NCBI GenBank assembly: GCA_003586115.2 | Contig: QVOM02000112.1 | Location: 51,210,212-51,274,211 of the forward strand | Reading direction: 5' to 3' | Source of the DNA: Salvator merianae | Lineage: Eukaryota > Chordata > Lepidosauria > Squamata > Teiidae | Length of the DNA stretch: 64,000 nucleotides | Part shown: positions 35,791 to 47,670 of the stretch, one piece after another | Layout of the letters: the number at the start of each line of letters is the position of its first letter | Position numbering within the stretch: position 1 is the first letter of the stretch | The notes under the pieces: generated by a model | What the model was told of the DNA's origin: nothing | What the model saw: only the letters and a program-made list of their open reading frames with translations | The model's database searches: none | Program-made: the position numbers and the translations under genes

Positions 35791-38734
35791 AGCTCTAGCA
35801 ATGTAATTCAATAGTGTTGCAGAGATCAGATCACATTATTGCATTTTACCAACCCAAGCCATCCCATACAAGATTGTGTTGACAAAGTAAATTGTTATTG
35901 ACCATATTCAGAGCAAAACTGTTGTACAAAACCGTCTCATATAACAGAAGACTGTATTTTAAAATACTGGTTTGCACACAAAAAGATGAGTGAAATCCAT
36001 ATTCTAGTTCTTGATCTCTTATGAGGACTGTGTTTTTGCTTAATTCTTCAGAGCTGTTTTCCCAGGACCTATTAAAGGCCAATGAAAAGTGGTTTGCTGC
36101 ATGATTACCCTCGTATACTATAGATGGCACTTAATCTAGCCCTTAAATTGTCTAAATTGGGGGTGATTTAGGCAATCTTTTCTGCAGGCTTCTTGATTAC
36201 AAAGGAACTTTCTCCTCTGTTCCTATGAGCTTCCTTTCTTCCTGTTCCTTTGATCTCCATGGCTGAAGAGAATGAACACTTCCAGATGAGCAACAGTCTT
36301 TGTTTCCCCAAGATACATTTGAGGAAGTTTGAATGTTAGGTCTTGGATTGAGAGAGAGTTGCTTCAGCACAGCTCCATGAAATCTGGAATTAGTTTTAAA
36401 TATGCTTACATGCAATTTACTGGCAAATAACTTCATTTCTAAATAGAAGTAAGAATATATAGTCCAATATTTTTAAATGTTACTGTCCATATTCAACTGT
36501 AAATTGACAGTTCTGTGAGGAAAAAAAATCCCCAAACCTAACATACTGCCTTGAAGGCATGGAAAATATTTATTTTTAAAATGGCAGTGAATTTGATCAT
36601 ATTTAAAATTTGAGTTTAGTGGAAACCATTTGCACAAATGCATTGGACTTTGGTAGGTATTTGGAGTATGGGAAATATTCCCCAGTGTTCTGGAAATACT
36701 GTCGATTAGTGGTTTTCTTTATAATTCATTTGCTCAGTTAAAACTGTTAGGTAATAAAAAATGTGAGGATAAATTGGCTTCCTTGGATTATGCATTTTGT
36801 TAGTAGTGAATTGGTGATCCACTAAATAAAGGTGGAAATTGATTAGTAAAAGAAAGTCAAGCACAATGGGGCACTGAAGAGTTATTAGTAATAATTTAAA
36901 TTGATCTCCAGTAGCAGGAACATATCCTACCCAAGTTTTTAAAAATGGAGAGACTTCAGCTATCTAGTTATATTTAAAATTCTATATTTCTTTTCTGAGT
37001 AAAGTGATCAATTACTTTAGAATACTAAAATATCAGTCCACATGATTTTCTGATTAACTTCACTCCCTGCTATCCCTAAATTATTGAATGGTTGTTCTTG
37101 TTTTTACTATTGGGAACTTTCCTTTTAGATTTAAGTTATGGATGCAAATAAAGGAACTTCATTGATAATATACATTTACTTTTATATAGAATACTTAGCA
37201 GTATTGTTTTTTGTTTGTTTTTTTAGGACAATTATTGGAATGATTTATTTTTTTTTTACCAACAACTGCATAAAATACTCTTTATACAACTGTACTGTTT
37301 CCAATGCTTGTGCCATATTTGAAAGAAATGCACATAGGCTGTGCTTCATATGCTTGGGATATATGACTTTGCCAAGAAAACTTCATGAATTTTTACCCTA
37401 TTCTGCTTCTTGCCTTAAGGCAATTGTCTGTGATCCTTCTCTCGGTCTCAGCTCATCAGAATCAGGAACAGGACTCAGGAGTGGTTTCCTTCAGATGTTC
37501 AAGTCTTTAGGGAAAACACTTTTCTGTTCTAAATCCTGTGAATAGCTTGCTTCATATAATGACTCTAAGAACTCTCCCCTCTAAGGAGAGAAAACAAGAA
37601 GGAAGCTTAATTCTGCTGCTCCTGGATTTTATGAATATCATAAGCTGTTTTGGAGCTCTGATCAAAACATGGGATTCAAGTCGCATAATTAAAAGTTTAC
37701 TTTCAACTGATTTGTAGGTGTTAACATCCATTAAGTACTGACAGTTTCATAAATTTTATTTAAAATTTAGACATGTATAGAAGACAAGAAGTTTTGGGCT
37801 ATATAAAGCTGCATTAAAATATATAGCATAAAACACATTATTTTTATAAAAGTTGGATACATTAACTTTCCTCGCCCTTAAACATTAGGAGAAAGAAAAA
37901 ATACTTGTGGTAGAATAATCCACTGAAAAAAGTAGAAGTATTTATTTATACGATGTTGTAATGGTTTGCACAGACAGTACAGATTATCTGAGCTTGTAAA
38001 CTTGGTTCATTTTGTCAACTGTAGTCAATCTGTTCCATAAATACTGCAAAATAACAGGAGTTGCAGTAATAAAACACACACTCTGCATGTGCTTTCTAGT
38101 GCAATGCACAGTAGAGAACTCAGTTCTATTATATTGCCCCTGTCTCTAGGGTTTATTTCACATAATCCTGCTTTATGAGCAATATAAGTGAAAACAGTCA
38201 AAACTTTTTTTCTGAGCTGCTCCTTACAACTGGAATGTCTCTGCTCATAAAAGTAAACGGTTTTTGCTTCCTGATATGTTTCATAAAGGAGTAGATTGAA
38301 ACAAGTCCACACATAGTATGTAATGCTTAATGTTAAAATGCTAGTAAAGATACAGTCCCCTTGCCTTTGATTAAGTATTTGTCATTAAAAACAATAGCAA
38401 CAGAGCACTTTGTTAGAAGCAGTATATTTGATGATGATTTTAGAGCCTGGGTGAACTTGCAATTTGAAAAGGTTTATTTATTACTTATTTACAGTAGATA
38501 AGCATTTAGTACAGTTTTTTCAAGCTGCAAAGCATCCTCCTTAAATGAGATTTTGTGGCAAACAATTCAAGACTGTGACAAGCCTTAGGTGTTCCAAATT
38601 ATGCTGACTTAGAAATATCTAGAAGAAACAATGTATTACGTAAACCAATTCTGTATTTTCAAGAAAGTTCCTTAAAGGCAGAGTTAGTAAAATGTTATTG
38701 ACTTATCTCCACACACCCACAGGTTTAAAAACTA
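35791..38734. other. Intergenic, AT-rich, unrecognised
   Basis: The 37138-37545 open frame has no family resemblance. No repeat recognised. Confidence 0.5.
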
Positions 38735-38906
38735 GGCCCTTTGCACTAGGCCTTATTCTGGATTATGTCCTAGAAAAGGGGTTGGCCATCCACATGCTGG
38801 TACAGACTATGGCAGGCCCTGCCCGAGGCTGACCATCATCTGTGCTAGCATGGGGATAGCAGGACACTATTCTGGGATTTAATCTGGAATAAGACCTAGT
38901 GGGTCC
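38735..38906. mobile_element. Palindromic element family A, copy 2
   Basis: GGCCCTTTGCACTAGGCCTT with CATGCTGGTACAGACTATGG on the left; CTGTGCTAGCATGGGGATAG with GGAATAAGACCTAGTGGGTC on the right. Inverted arms as in copies 1 and 4. Confidence 0.86.
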
Positions 38907-39850
38907 TCATGCTAACTTGCTTATCATTTCCTTGCTTCAGCCCCTCCTTATACACTCTTTACAATATACTGCGATTCCCTCCGTAGCAGTATCAAAACAT
39001 GTTATGCTGCCAGAATTTGTTGGCACCAACTGACTGACTCAGAGCCTAATACTATTACAAGGTCTGCAACAGCTGCAACAGCAATACATCTGCAAGTCAT
39101 TTGGAAACAGGATAGAAGCTATCCATTACACTGAATTGTACTTTATATATTGGTATATTAACGCTAGCTGTATTTCAGGGACAATAAAAACAGGACTTTC
39201 TCTCCTCTTTGATTTAATTATGTGCAGCTGAGTATTGGCCAATCTGTAGCCTCAGTCATGATTTAAGCCTTAGATACTATATTGCCCAGTCAATTGGAAC
39301 CTTTATATAAAACAGGCTTCATAAAGAGCCTTTAACTGAGAAATCACTTCTGTCATTTCCTTATCAAGAACACCAAACTTTTTGTTATGTCTTTAATTTC
39401 GTTCCTCCAGAATCCAACTTTTCCCAAAGATAATGTTTAATTCAATTTGGTATCATGAAAGCCAAAATGAACCAGTAAAAACGGACTTATTCTAGCCCTG
39501 TGTACAGCATGATATTAGCCAAGTTTCCTAAAACTTCCTGAACAGCTTGGGTATAGCTACTGTTGAGAGAATCTAACTTTTTGCCAGGGAATCAAAGGAA
39601 GTCCCTTTTGGGAGTGCTTAACTGGGTGCTGAGCTCTAAGTCTGTTTATTACCGCACTCTGTGCATGTTCTCAAACCACATTCTATGGGGGCCCATCTCC
39701 ATTTTGCTGTGTGCCAGCTACTAGCTTTTTAGACTGGCACACTCTTGGCTATCGAGACAGACTTCATCTGTGGATATATATATTAATTATGCATTTTTTT
39801 CTTTTCAAGAAATTTCCTTGAAGGCATACCTCCACTCCCCAGGTTTAAAA
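38907..39850. other. Intergenic, with a stretch duplicated beside family A copies 2 and 3
   Basis: At 39800-39850 the words TTTTCAAGAAATTTCCTTGA and CCAGGTTTAAAAAC repeat what precedes copy 2 (38657-38735). Otherwise nothing recognised. Confidence 0.5.
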
Positions 39851-39923
39851 ACTTTTCTGCACAGGGCCTTATTCCAGATTACATCCCAGAATAGGGGTCT
39901 GCTGTCCATATGCTAGTGTAGAC
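39851..39923. mobile_element. Palindromic element family A, copy 3, left half only
   Basis: TTCTGCACAGGGCCTTATTC, then CCAGAATAGGGGTCTGCTGT and ATATGCTAGTGTAGACT match the left arm of the other copies, then the match stops near the palindrome centre. Confidence 0.8.
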
Positions 39924-42164
39924 TTTATTAATTATGCTTGAAAACAGGTATTTTACAAACTAGAGGTCTGCAAGCGGTGAATGTTTCAAATGTTTCTGAC
40001 TGTTTTGAAACATTCACATTTAAGCAAGAACCCAGTATTTGACTTGCTAGTGTGAATTTGTCAAGCCCCTCCGATGAGGATGAAACCCTTACTTGCACTT
40101 CACCTGTGTTGGGCTTTCTCTGTGGTGTTCTGTCACACAATGACATCATCACATCAAGGGTTGTTTTTAGCATTGGTGGTTCCCAGTGCAGCAATATTTT
40201 TTGACACCCTCCAGCTTATATTTTTTTATATTTGGTTGCATGGTTTCTCAGCCACATTTTAAAAACATAAATAACATAAATTTATTCCCAAATGCTTACC
40301 CATACCACAGACAAGAGTCTCTCACAGACTGTAATGCTGAAACTTACAAATGCCACACAAGATGCCAGCCACCCCAAACCAGACAACAGTTTTTCTCAGA
40401 GTGCAATGCTGAACCCACACATGCTACCTCCCTCAGCCTTGTACTTTCCTATTCATGGTGTAAGTTCTGGAAACCATTGCTTTAGAAATACAGAAAAAAA
40501 TAGTTTTGGCTCTTCTGATTGAACATCACGAAGACTGTGAAGACTACTAAACCCCTAAACAGAATCACGGTCTCTTTCTGCACTTACGCATAATTGGATT
40601 CAAGGATGGGTCCAGGGGTCTGCTGTGAAATCCTCCTAAATCCTCCTTAGTTGTGCCTCCTAAATGAATTGGGGTGATCCAAGCCACAGTCTCCCTTTTT
40701 CACTTGGGAAGTGTTTCTTTAATTAAAATATAGGTTTAAAAGTGTAAAATTAGGAGAGAAGGAAGATGGGATGTAGAGCTGAATGTGGATTAAGAAGAGA
40801 AACAGTGGAAAGGGGAGGAAAGGCAATTAACTTGGAAAGCAAGGGAAATATACCTTTTCTGAGGTCTTCTCTTACTCAGGGAAGATCTTCTCGGGGTGAA
40901 CAAATATATCAAACATTCACACACATACAAGCTAGCAGAATAATTGCTTTGTTCAGAATGGCAGACTTAGAGGAAGGGTAGAAGCACCTGTACTCTGGAT
41001 AACTTCTCATTTCTCAGGACTGGCAAAGTGAGGGATAAGGTCCTGGAAATCAATACATTAATCAGTCTTATTTGCCCTTGAGAACTTAGTCTCACAAGAC
41101 ATCAAATAAGTTTCATTATAAACCTGAACAACTGTTAACCCTTGCCTTAAGTGGCAACAGCACACTGGGATGTTAAGCAGCAAGCCTGTAGAAGGGAAAG
41201 TGAGTTTGAGCTTCACCTCTGGAGCGATTTCAGCAAGGTAGCTAGCCCACAGCTCTCTGGAACCCAAGCACACAGCACATGAAGTTCAGGATGAAGTACA
41301 GCTCTTGTTGCAAGAAGGACCCCACAAAAGCAGAAACACAGTGGACCCCAGCAAGAACCACAGATGTAGCAGTGGATCCAGCAAATGCCAGAGATATCGC
41401 AGTGGACACAGCAAAACCCAGAAACCATGAATAGAGGGAGTCACCTATTCTTATACCCCAAATCCTACTCTCGGAATAGGCGGGAAACTGGGCTATTGAG
41501 GCAGGAAACAGAGTAAACAAGGAAATTGGGCACCATTCAGGCTGTCCAGGTCATGTAAAGAAGTTGCATTAATCTAATCAAGTATTCAGTTTGGGCATCC
41601 AGGTCTTCATGTCAATCTTGCAGGTGCTCTCACCCAAGACACTAACCCTAATGGTTTGAGTGTCACTTTCCTGCAATAAGCTGACAAGATTAAGTTGTGG
41701 ACTATAGCCAAGTGCTTCCCAGAATCCCCTACTTGGAAAGTGAAGTGCCAATCAAGGCACAGCCCTGCTGAGAAAGAAACCTCTGGACATTATATGAATA
41801 TTGTGCAATTGGCATATTATTAGCATTTGGGCTGGAAGTACAGAATTATGATCAGAAAACTTGAGATTTCTGTATCAGGCCATATCAAAGATCCAAAAAT
41901 ATATATTTAAAATACAAGTCTACATTCTGGCAAGATTGCAAAACAAGTTGTTTACCTGCAGAGCAGAAGTTGAGGAAATCTGCATTTGCTAAAGATGGCC
42001 AGACAGCAAATTATCTATTAATCTCTGCAATTACAACTGTGAATGAATTCTATGAGAAAAACCAGGCACTAAAGAATAAGAGCTATTTGGCAACAGTAAA
42101 CATCAGGGAGAACTTTATCTGGAAGCTGGATAGGGTTAATGTGTTCAGATTGAAACTATTGTTC
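39924..42164. other. Intergenic; hAT-like start near 39960, short tandem pair at 40310-40425
   Basis: ACTAGAGGTCTGCAAGCGGT at about 39959 resembles the left ends at 9220 and 47158, followed by an inner palindrome TGTTTCAAA/TTTGAAACA. At 40310-40355 and 40380-40425 two related segments (AATGCTGAA... about 70 bases apart) look like a tandem duplication. The rest is unrecognised. Confidence 0.4.
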
Positions 42165-42565
42165 CTAGTCGGATTGGATTATTGTCTGCAGTGGAGCCAA
42201 GTCATCAATTCGGACATGTAACCAAACTCCTCTTTGCCCTGCAGTCAGAGTATCCTGAGTCACATATCTCCTTTGTTCCTTTCCCGCTGTACTTCGAGCC
42301 CCCGCCCCATGGGTTGTATCTTCTCTTTTTTTAATCTTCCCACCTCTCTTCCACCTTGAGATTGTCATTCACCTGTATGGAACCTCTAGCCCCCACCTCC
42401 TGGGCTGGATTGTAGGGGCAGGGTCTTTGTCCCCAGCTTTAGAGAATATAACATAAGACACCAGGAGCATCTCTCCCTCTCTCTCTCGTTCTCCTCTGAT
42501 CCTCCATTCAGCAAATAAATTCCAGTAAATTCATGTCGTCTGCCTGAACATCACTTCCAAGTCCA
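42165..42565 (+). mobile_element. Possible solo LTR fragment
   Basis: A pyrimidine-rich stretch is followed by GAATATAACATAAGACACCA (TATA-like), a CTCTCTCTCTCGTTCTCC tract and AATAAATTCCAGTAAATTCA (polyadenylation signal). This order (U3, TATA, R, poly-A signal, U5) is what an LTR shows. No matching partner LTR or target duplication was found, so the call is tentative. Confidence 0.3.
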
Positions 42566-43999
42566 TTTCATATCAGCGGGTGAGAACCAACTGCTCCTAG
42601 CTAGGTATATTAGTGCAGGCTATTTTTAGGTCAGGTTCTTTCCTTCCTCTTCTCTGTATCTTCCAAACTTCCAAAGTTCAACTCAGATATGTTTCCTGTG
42701 CCAAGCTACTGTACCTTATTTGGTTTTCTTTGTGCCTATGTCATTCACTGGGACTCCCTTTTGCTTATATTTATGTCTCTTCAAAGCGCTCTGTGCAGAA
42801 CCCATCAGAAATTGCCATTTTCCTCCTTTGATGCTACTCTCTTAATAAAATATTTTCTTTATTGAAGAAGCTGCTTTTTAGAGTCTATCTTGCCTGCTGC
42901 TTGTATTGTTTAATGGAGGACTTGCCAATTTATTGTTATTAAAGCCATAAGTGCTAAAGATCTTGTTGGGGTTTGTGGTAGACAGCTAATTTCCCCACAT
43001 AATACATGTATGGCTGGTAAAAGAGCAAAAGAACTTTTAACAGGAAAAAAAGGGAAAGGTTGAAAATTCTGAGTCAACAGACCTAGGAAGCAGCGGCATA
43101 CATTATGATTGTGTGGGTTCCAATTCTATTGCCTGGAATGGGATTCTGACCTGAGTGTCAGTTCCATTGCTGCAAATGGTCTCTGGCATTATCTGGCCCA
43201 GATCCCAACATTCTAATGCAATAAGCTCAATATAAAACAAAATCTGTTAAAAGGGGAGAGGTGGTACAGAGTAAGTTATTTCCTTTTACGAGCAGCTCAT
43301 AAACTCTCTTGGAAATGCATGCATACAAGGGAAAAATGTGCAAAGGAAGAAAAACTATTCTTTGTCAAAATAGAAAAATAAAAATATAATTGGTTCAGAT
43401 TTTGATCCGAATGCGGAGGTGGATGACAGGCCTTTGCGCCATCTCTCTGGATCAGCCATCCCAGAATCCAAGGGGCTGTGGGAGATCTGCTGATGATGTT
43501 TGAGCTATTCTATGCAACCTCTCTAAGCTTTTTTCTGGATGCTTCATTTTTTGTTGAGAGCTTCACATGCAAGCTGTGCCCAAAATTCTGCAGCCTTTCC
43601 TAAACAGGTGTGCAGGCAGCAGAAACTTCACAGCCCCAACACATTTCCATCAACAAAAATGGAGCAACAAATGTTCCAAAGCACCAAATTTCCTCATAGG
43701 AAGGCAACTGAGGAAAGGATTTGAAGAAGTTGCATAGGTAAACCTCTCAAACACCAGTGGTGGGCCTCATAAAGAAGTGTCCGGGCAGCTGAAAAATGAA
43801 GAGAAACTTACCTTAGAGAAGAGAACATGGGGCTCGTAGCTGAAGAGTGACCATGCAAAGGGAAGGGCTTCATAACTTAACAGTGTTGGGCATTGTGCAA
43901 AGTGCTCGCAGGGCTTTTGGCTATGATATTCTGTTATCTCATGGGCAGTTGTGGGTGTGGCAGGGTAGGACACTCGACCAGGTGTCTGCATGCAGGTGG
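42566..43999. other. Intergenic, unrecognised
   Basis: No recognised content. Could include the distal part of the LTR element described next. Confidence 0.4.
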
Positions 44000-46141
44000 A
44001 TCCAGCCTCCCCAGCCTGGCCTTCTGCCCTGTCCCCTGTGGGAGAGCAGTAATAGCATTTCCTGCACCCTCCCCATCTAGCTACCAGTTGAAGAAGTCAC
44101 CTCTGCTGTGTCTTGGGCACCAGTGACTGGGGATTTAGGGACTTTTTCCTTGGGTCGCCTAATGAGATTGGTTTCCCTGGACATTTTGGAGATATGCTCC
44201 AACCTGTTCAAGAATCCAGCCCACAATGTGTTCACAAGGTCCAGCAATCCCAGAGCCATCAGCAGTCAGACTGTCATAGACCATCTCCAGATGTTGCCTA
44301 ACATTCCCATTGTAGCTTCTGTTGGGTGCTTCAGGATACACTTCTGCCATGATGACCAGCACGATCTTCCTCAGGATATATGATTCTAGATACTTGTAAG
44401 GGGTCATGGGACCTGTTGACATTTGCCAGTGTAGAATGGAACGGCCCTGAACTAGGCTTCCAGCACTCACAGTGTTGATGTCAGCTCATCCACCATGACA
44501 GCGGCCGCAAAAATGTCTGGCTGCAGTCATGGCAAACAGGGACACACAGCGTAACTGTGCAGCTGCACTGTACCATGGCCTGCAGCGGTTGCACCCAGAT
44601 GGAGCAGTCCAGATGCTTCTGATCAAGCTGTGGACAGAGATTTAGCTGTCCACAGCTAGTATTGTTTGGTAACATCTGCAGACACTTCCAGACACTGGGG
44701 CCTCCACACAGTGCAGACAGACTTTGCTAGTGAGCATCTAGATGCTCACTAGCAACAAAGTGCAAACAGGTCCATGGTTTTGTTGTCATACAGCTTGCTC
44801 AAGCCCTTAATTGGATAGAAGACTCAGAACAGAGCTGCAAATCTCTGGCCTCTGAGTCCCCGTCATCTGCGTGGGCATCCATGCAAGAGACACAGGCAGG
44901 TACAATCTGTGAAAGGTCCTGGCTATTCATATAGTCATTCCACTTCCAGAGCTTCATGACCCATTCCACTGCTGTGTCCTTGTTCAAGGGAGCCAACTGC
45001 CCATGCCTTCACTTTGCATGATCTGAACTGGTTGTACTCTTGAGAAACATTTTCCCTAGCATCTCTTTTTCTTACTTCCTGCATCTGGACCAGAGCTAAC
45101 TGAACACAGCGCAGTATCTCTTTGTCTTCCTGGCACACTGAATGGGATGCACAGGAACAAAAAGGGAACACTCTTCAAACCCTACAGCTGCAACTGGCCC
45201 ATTACTAGTGGCAAATTTGTGCTTATACACTCCTTGCAATGACTGTGGCTCACTGCAGCAACCTGATGTTTGATCTTGCTCACCAGAAATGCAGTGACTG
45301 ATTTAGCTTCGAGGACTTGCTTGTGCAAAGTCCTCATTTCCTTCTTAGCCCTCTCCCTGGATTCTTCTGCCTCACTTTGCAATGCCCTCAACTCTGTAAA
45401 GGTCTCTGTCAAGTGAAATGTTTCAGCAACTGCCACTGATCTGAAAAGCCTGAAATCTTCACTTTCCCTCTCCAGGGAGCCCTGCAGCTTGGCAAGCTTG
45501 GACTCTAGTCTTTCCCTTAAACTTTCAGTCTCCTTTCTTTCTCCCTCAAACATCATTTTCTGTTCCTGACAGAAATATCACAGGGACCCTTGCACAGGTA
45601 CCATAAATCCCAAGATGCAAATGCAGTACATGACCTTCTGCTGACTTTCCAACCTTTAAAGTATTGATCATATGAACCCAGCAATTTCTGCATGGGATTG
45701 GGCAGCTGCTTAATGCAGCCTGCCTTCTATATGTTCTTCCCAAGTCCCAGCAGCCATTCTTTCAACTTGCACTCCTTAGATGCAATTTGGAGCATACTTT
45801 CACTCACTTCAGCCATTTCCACATGATCTTTCACTCACCCATGCAGAAGACATTCAAGTAGAATCTGCCCTAGAGACTTTGGACCTTCTCTAAATTGTTC
45901 CATCCACTCAAGGGACAATTTAGAAAGATCACCAATCAAAATGATACACCAACCAGTACAGCATCTGTGAATGAAAACATGTATCAGCCAATTTGGATGT
46001 GTCTATCACCCAAGTTCTGCCTGCATTCTCTGCTAAGACTGTTACAGGAACTGCTCTGTAGATGTGTTTAGCAGCGTTCCCACAAGCAGGATTTTTAAAG
46101 GAGTAAAAGTCAGGTTTGATTGGTGACCTGATCGGAACCAA
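44000..46141 (-). pseudogene. Broken Gag-like region of an LTR retroelement
   Basis: Immediately 3' of the LTR-like sequence, the minus strand carries a chain of open segments in shifting frames: 45929-46141, 45546-45743, 45182-45556, 44935-45171, 44799-44996, 44481-44675, 44159-44470 and 44077-44259. The 45182-45556 segment is a heptad-like coiled coil rich in Glu, Lys, Arg and Leu. Position next to the LTR and the coiled coil suggest Gag, but I could not name the family, and no protease, polymerase or envelope was seen. Frameshifts and stops make it nonfunctional. A degraded host gene is possible but less likely. Confidence 0.4.
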
Positions 46142-46149
46142 GCGAATGA

Positions 46150-46649
46150 AAGGGAAAACTACCTGGCTGATTTTGACACAAAGGTTGCTTTATTAAAAGT
46201 AAAAAGCACACAGGAAATAACTTTATTACACAAGCGGCAACAAATGTCAAATTTGAGTAAATTAATCAAGTAGTAACAGCAACTTGAAGAACGAGTTTCC
46301 CAAAATAAACAGCAACTTGTTATCACTATACTGCAACTGAAGTGAAAAGAACACAAAGTAAAAATTCAAAATGGTTCCCAGGCTAGAGACTAGACAGAGA
46401 AATGGAATAGAGGGATCAGCTACACATGTTATGCATGGGGATTTTTCAGCCAATCAGAGCTTGTTGCTAGGAGCAGACTGGCAGAGTTCTGTGGGAAGAT
46501 AATGCCTATCTGAGCCCAGTCTAGCAGCTGGGGAGAGGTGGCACTGAGGGTCAAAGCACCTCAATGTAATTAACTCTTCCCTCATGATATGCTAGTTCAG
46601 TTCTACCAATTTCTGCTCTCTACTACATCATATCAATTGTGCCCCAACA
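46150..46649 (-). mobile_element. 5' LTR-like sequence of the retroelement (inner end estimated)
   Basis: The minus strand from 46649 begins TGTTGGGGCACAATTGATAT, has a CCAAT-type segment (TCTGATTGGCTGAAAAATCC), and ends with two closely spaced AATAAA signals (near 46221-46226 and 46189-46194) followed by CAACCTTTGTGTCAAAATCA. The TG start, promoter-like middle and poly-A signals near the end are LTR hallmarks. The inner edge, primer-binding site and target duplication are not resolved. Confidence 0.55.
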
Positions 46650-47634
46650 TGAACTGAGGTGATTGTGCCAAGCCACAACTTACTTTTTGTTAAAGGAGCA
46701 GTTGGGTCTTAATAATTTGAACAGTAAAGTGGAGGAGAAGAGAGCTAAAATAATCAAGTCTAGCAGAGGGACTCACCAACCACCGGAAAGTCGTCTTCTC
46801 CTTCTTGAAGCAGCATATAAAGAAACTCCACAACCCTGTAGCTCATGCAGTAAATTCAGCCGTTGTTCATTTGAATAGTGCCAGTCAAGATTTTTTATTA
46901 TAAATATGTAACAGCAATACCATTAGTTTTAACTGCTCTGCCTTCACCCAGATATCCTGGCAATTATATTTTAAAGTCATTTTAGAGAATTTTGTGCAAT
47001 ATTTTACAACTTCCTGCCTTGCTGCCTCCAAACTTCTTCCCTTAGGCATTCACTCTGCCTTAGACAGCGGATAAGGCAACATGGCTTTCTAGTTAGTTTT
47101 GAACTCCATCTCTCATCAGTCCTAACCAGTATGGTTAATGACCAGCAATGGTGGATGCTAGAGATGTGCCAAACTGGTTCTTGTCAAATTCAGTTCCCAG
47201 TGAACAGGGGTGTTTGAAGTGTTTGTTATTGAACCAAACAACTGCATTGTCTGAATGAAGTGTTCACATGTAAAGCTATTGGAAGAATAGTTCAAGATAT
47301 AAAAGTCTGCTATGCCTTGAAAAAAAGCACCAGACCCCCTTGATATAATGGCCTAGGTGTAGAAATGCAGCTACAAACATGGTATAATGAAGTTGCTTTA
47401 CAATTTTTCTATAAGCTTAGAACTTCAGGAAAATTGCTATTAGTTTTATAGCCTGGATAGATTTGTTTTCCCAATAACCAGGCAGACCATAGAACTGGCA
47501 AGAAATTAATTCCTCTGAACCCACATAAGAGCTCTAAAACCATTTATATCACCTAGCTATACCTTTAGAAAATTGCTACTGCTGGACCATTTGGTGTATT
47601 TCTGCTTCATCTTGTTTGGTTATGGTGAACAGGT
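46650..47634. other. Intergenic; hAT-like start at about 47158
   Basis: GCTAGAGATGTGCCAAACTG at 47157 resembles the starts at 9220 and 39959. It is followed by GAAC/GTTC words to about 47290. A right end was not identified. Confidence 0.35.
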
Positions 47635-47669
<35 letters not shown>

Positions 47670-47670
47670 A
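47635..47670 (+). repeat. (ATG)n microsatellite, 12 units
   Basis: Twelve uninterrupted ATG units. Confidence 0.97.

Noticed and set aside
37138..37545. 135-codon plus-strand open frame, hydrophobic start
   Set aside because: AT-rich codons (Phe, Ile, Tyr) explain the apparent membrane segment; no family resemblance and no promoter.
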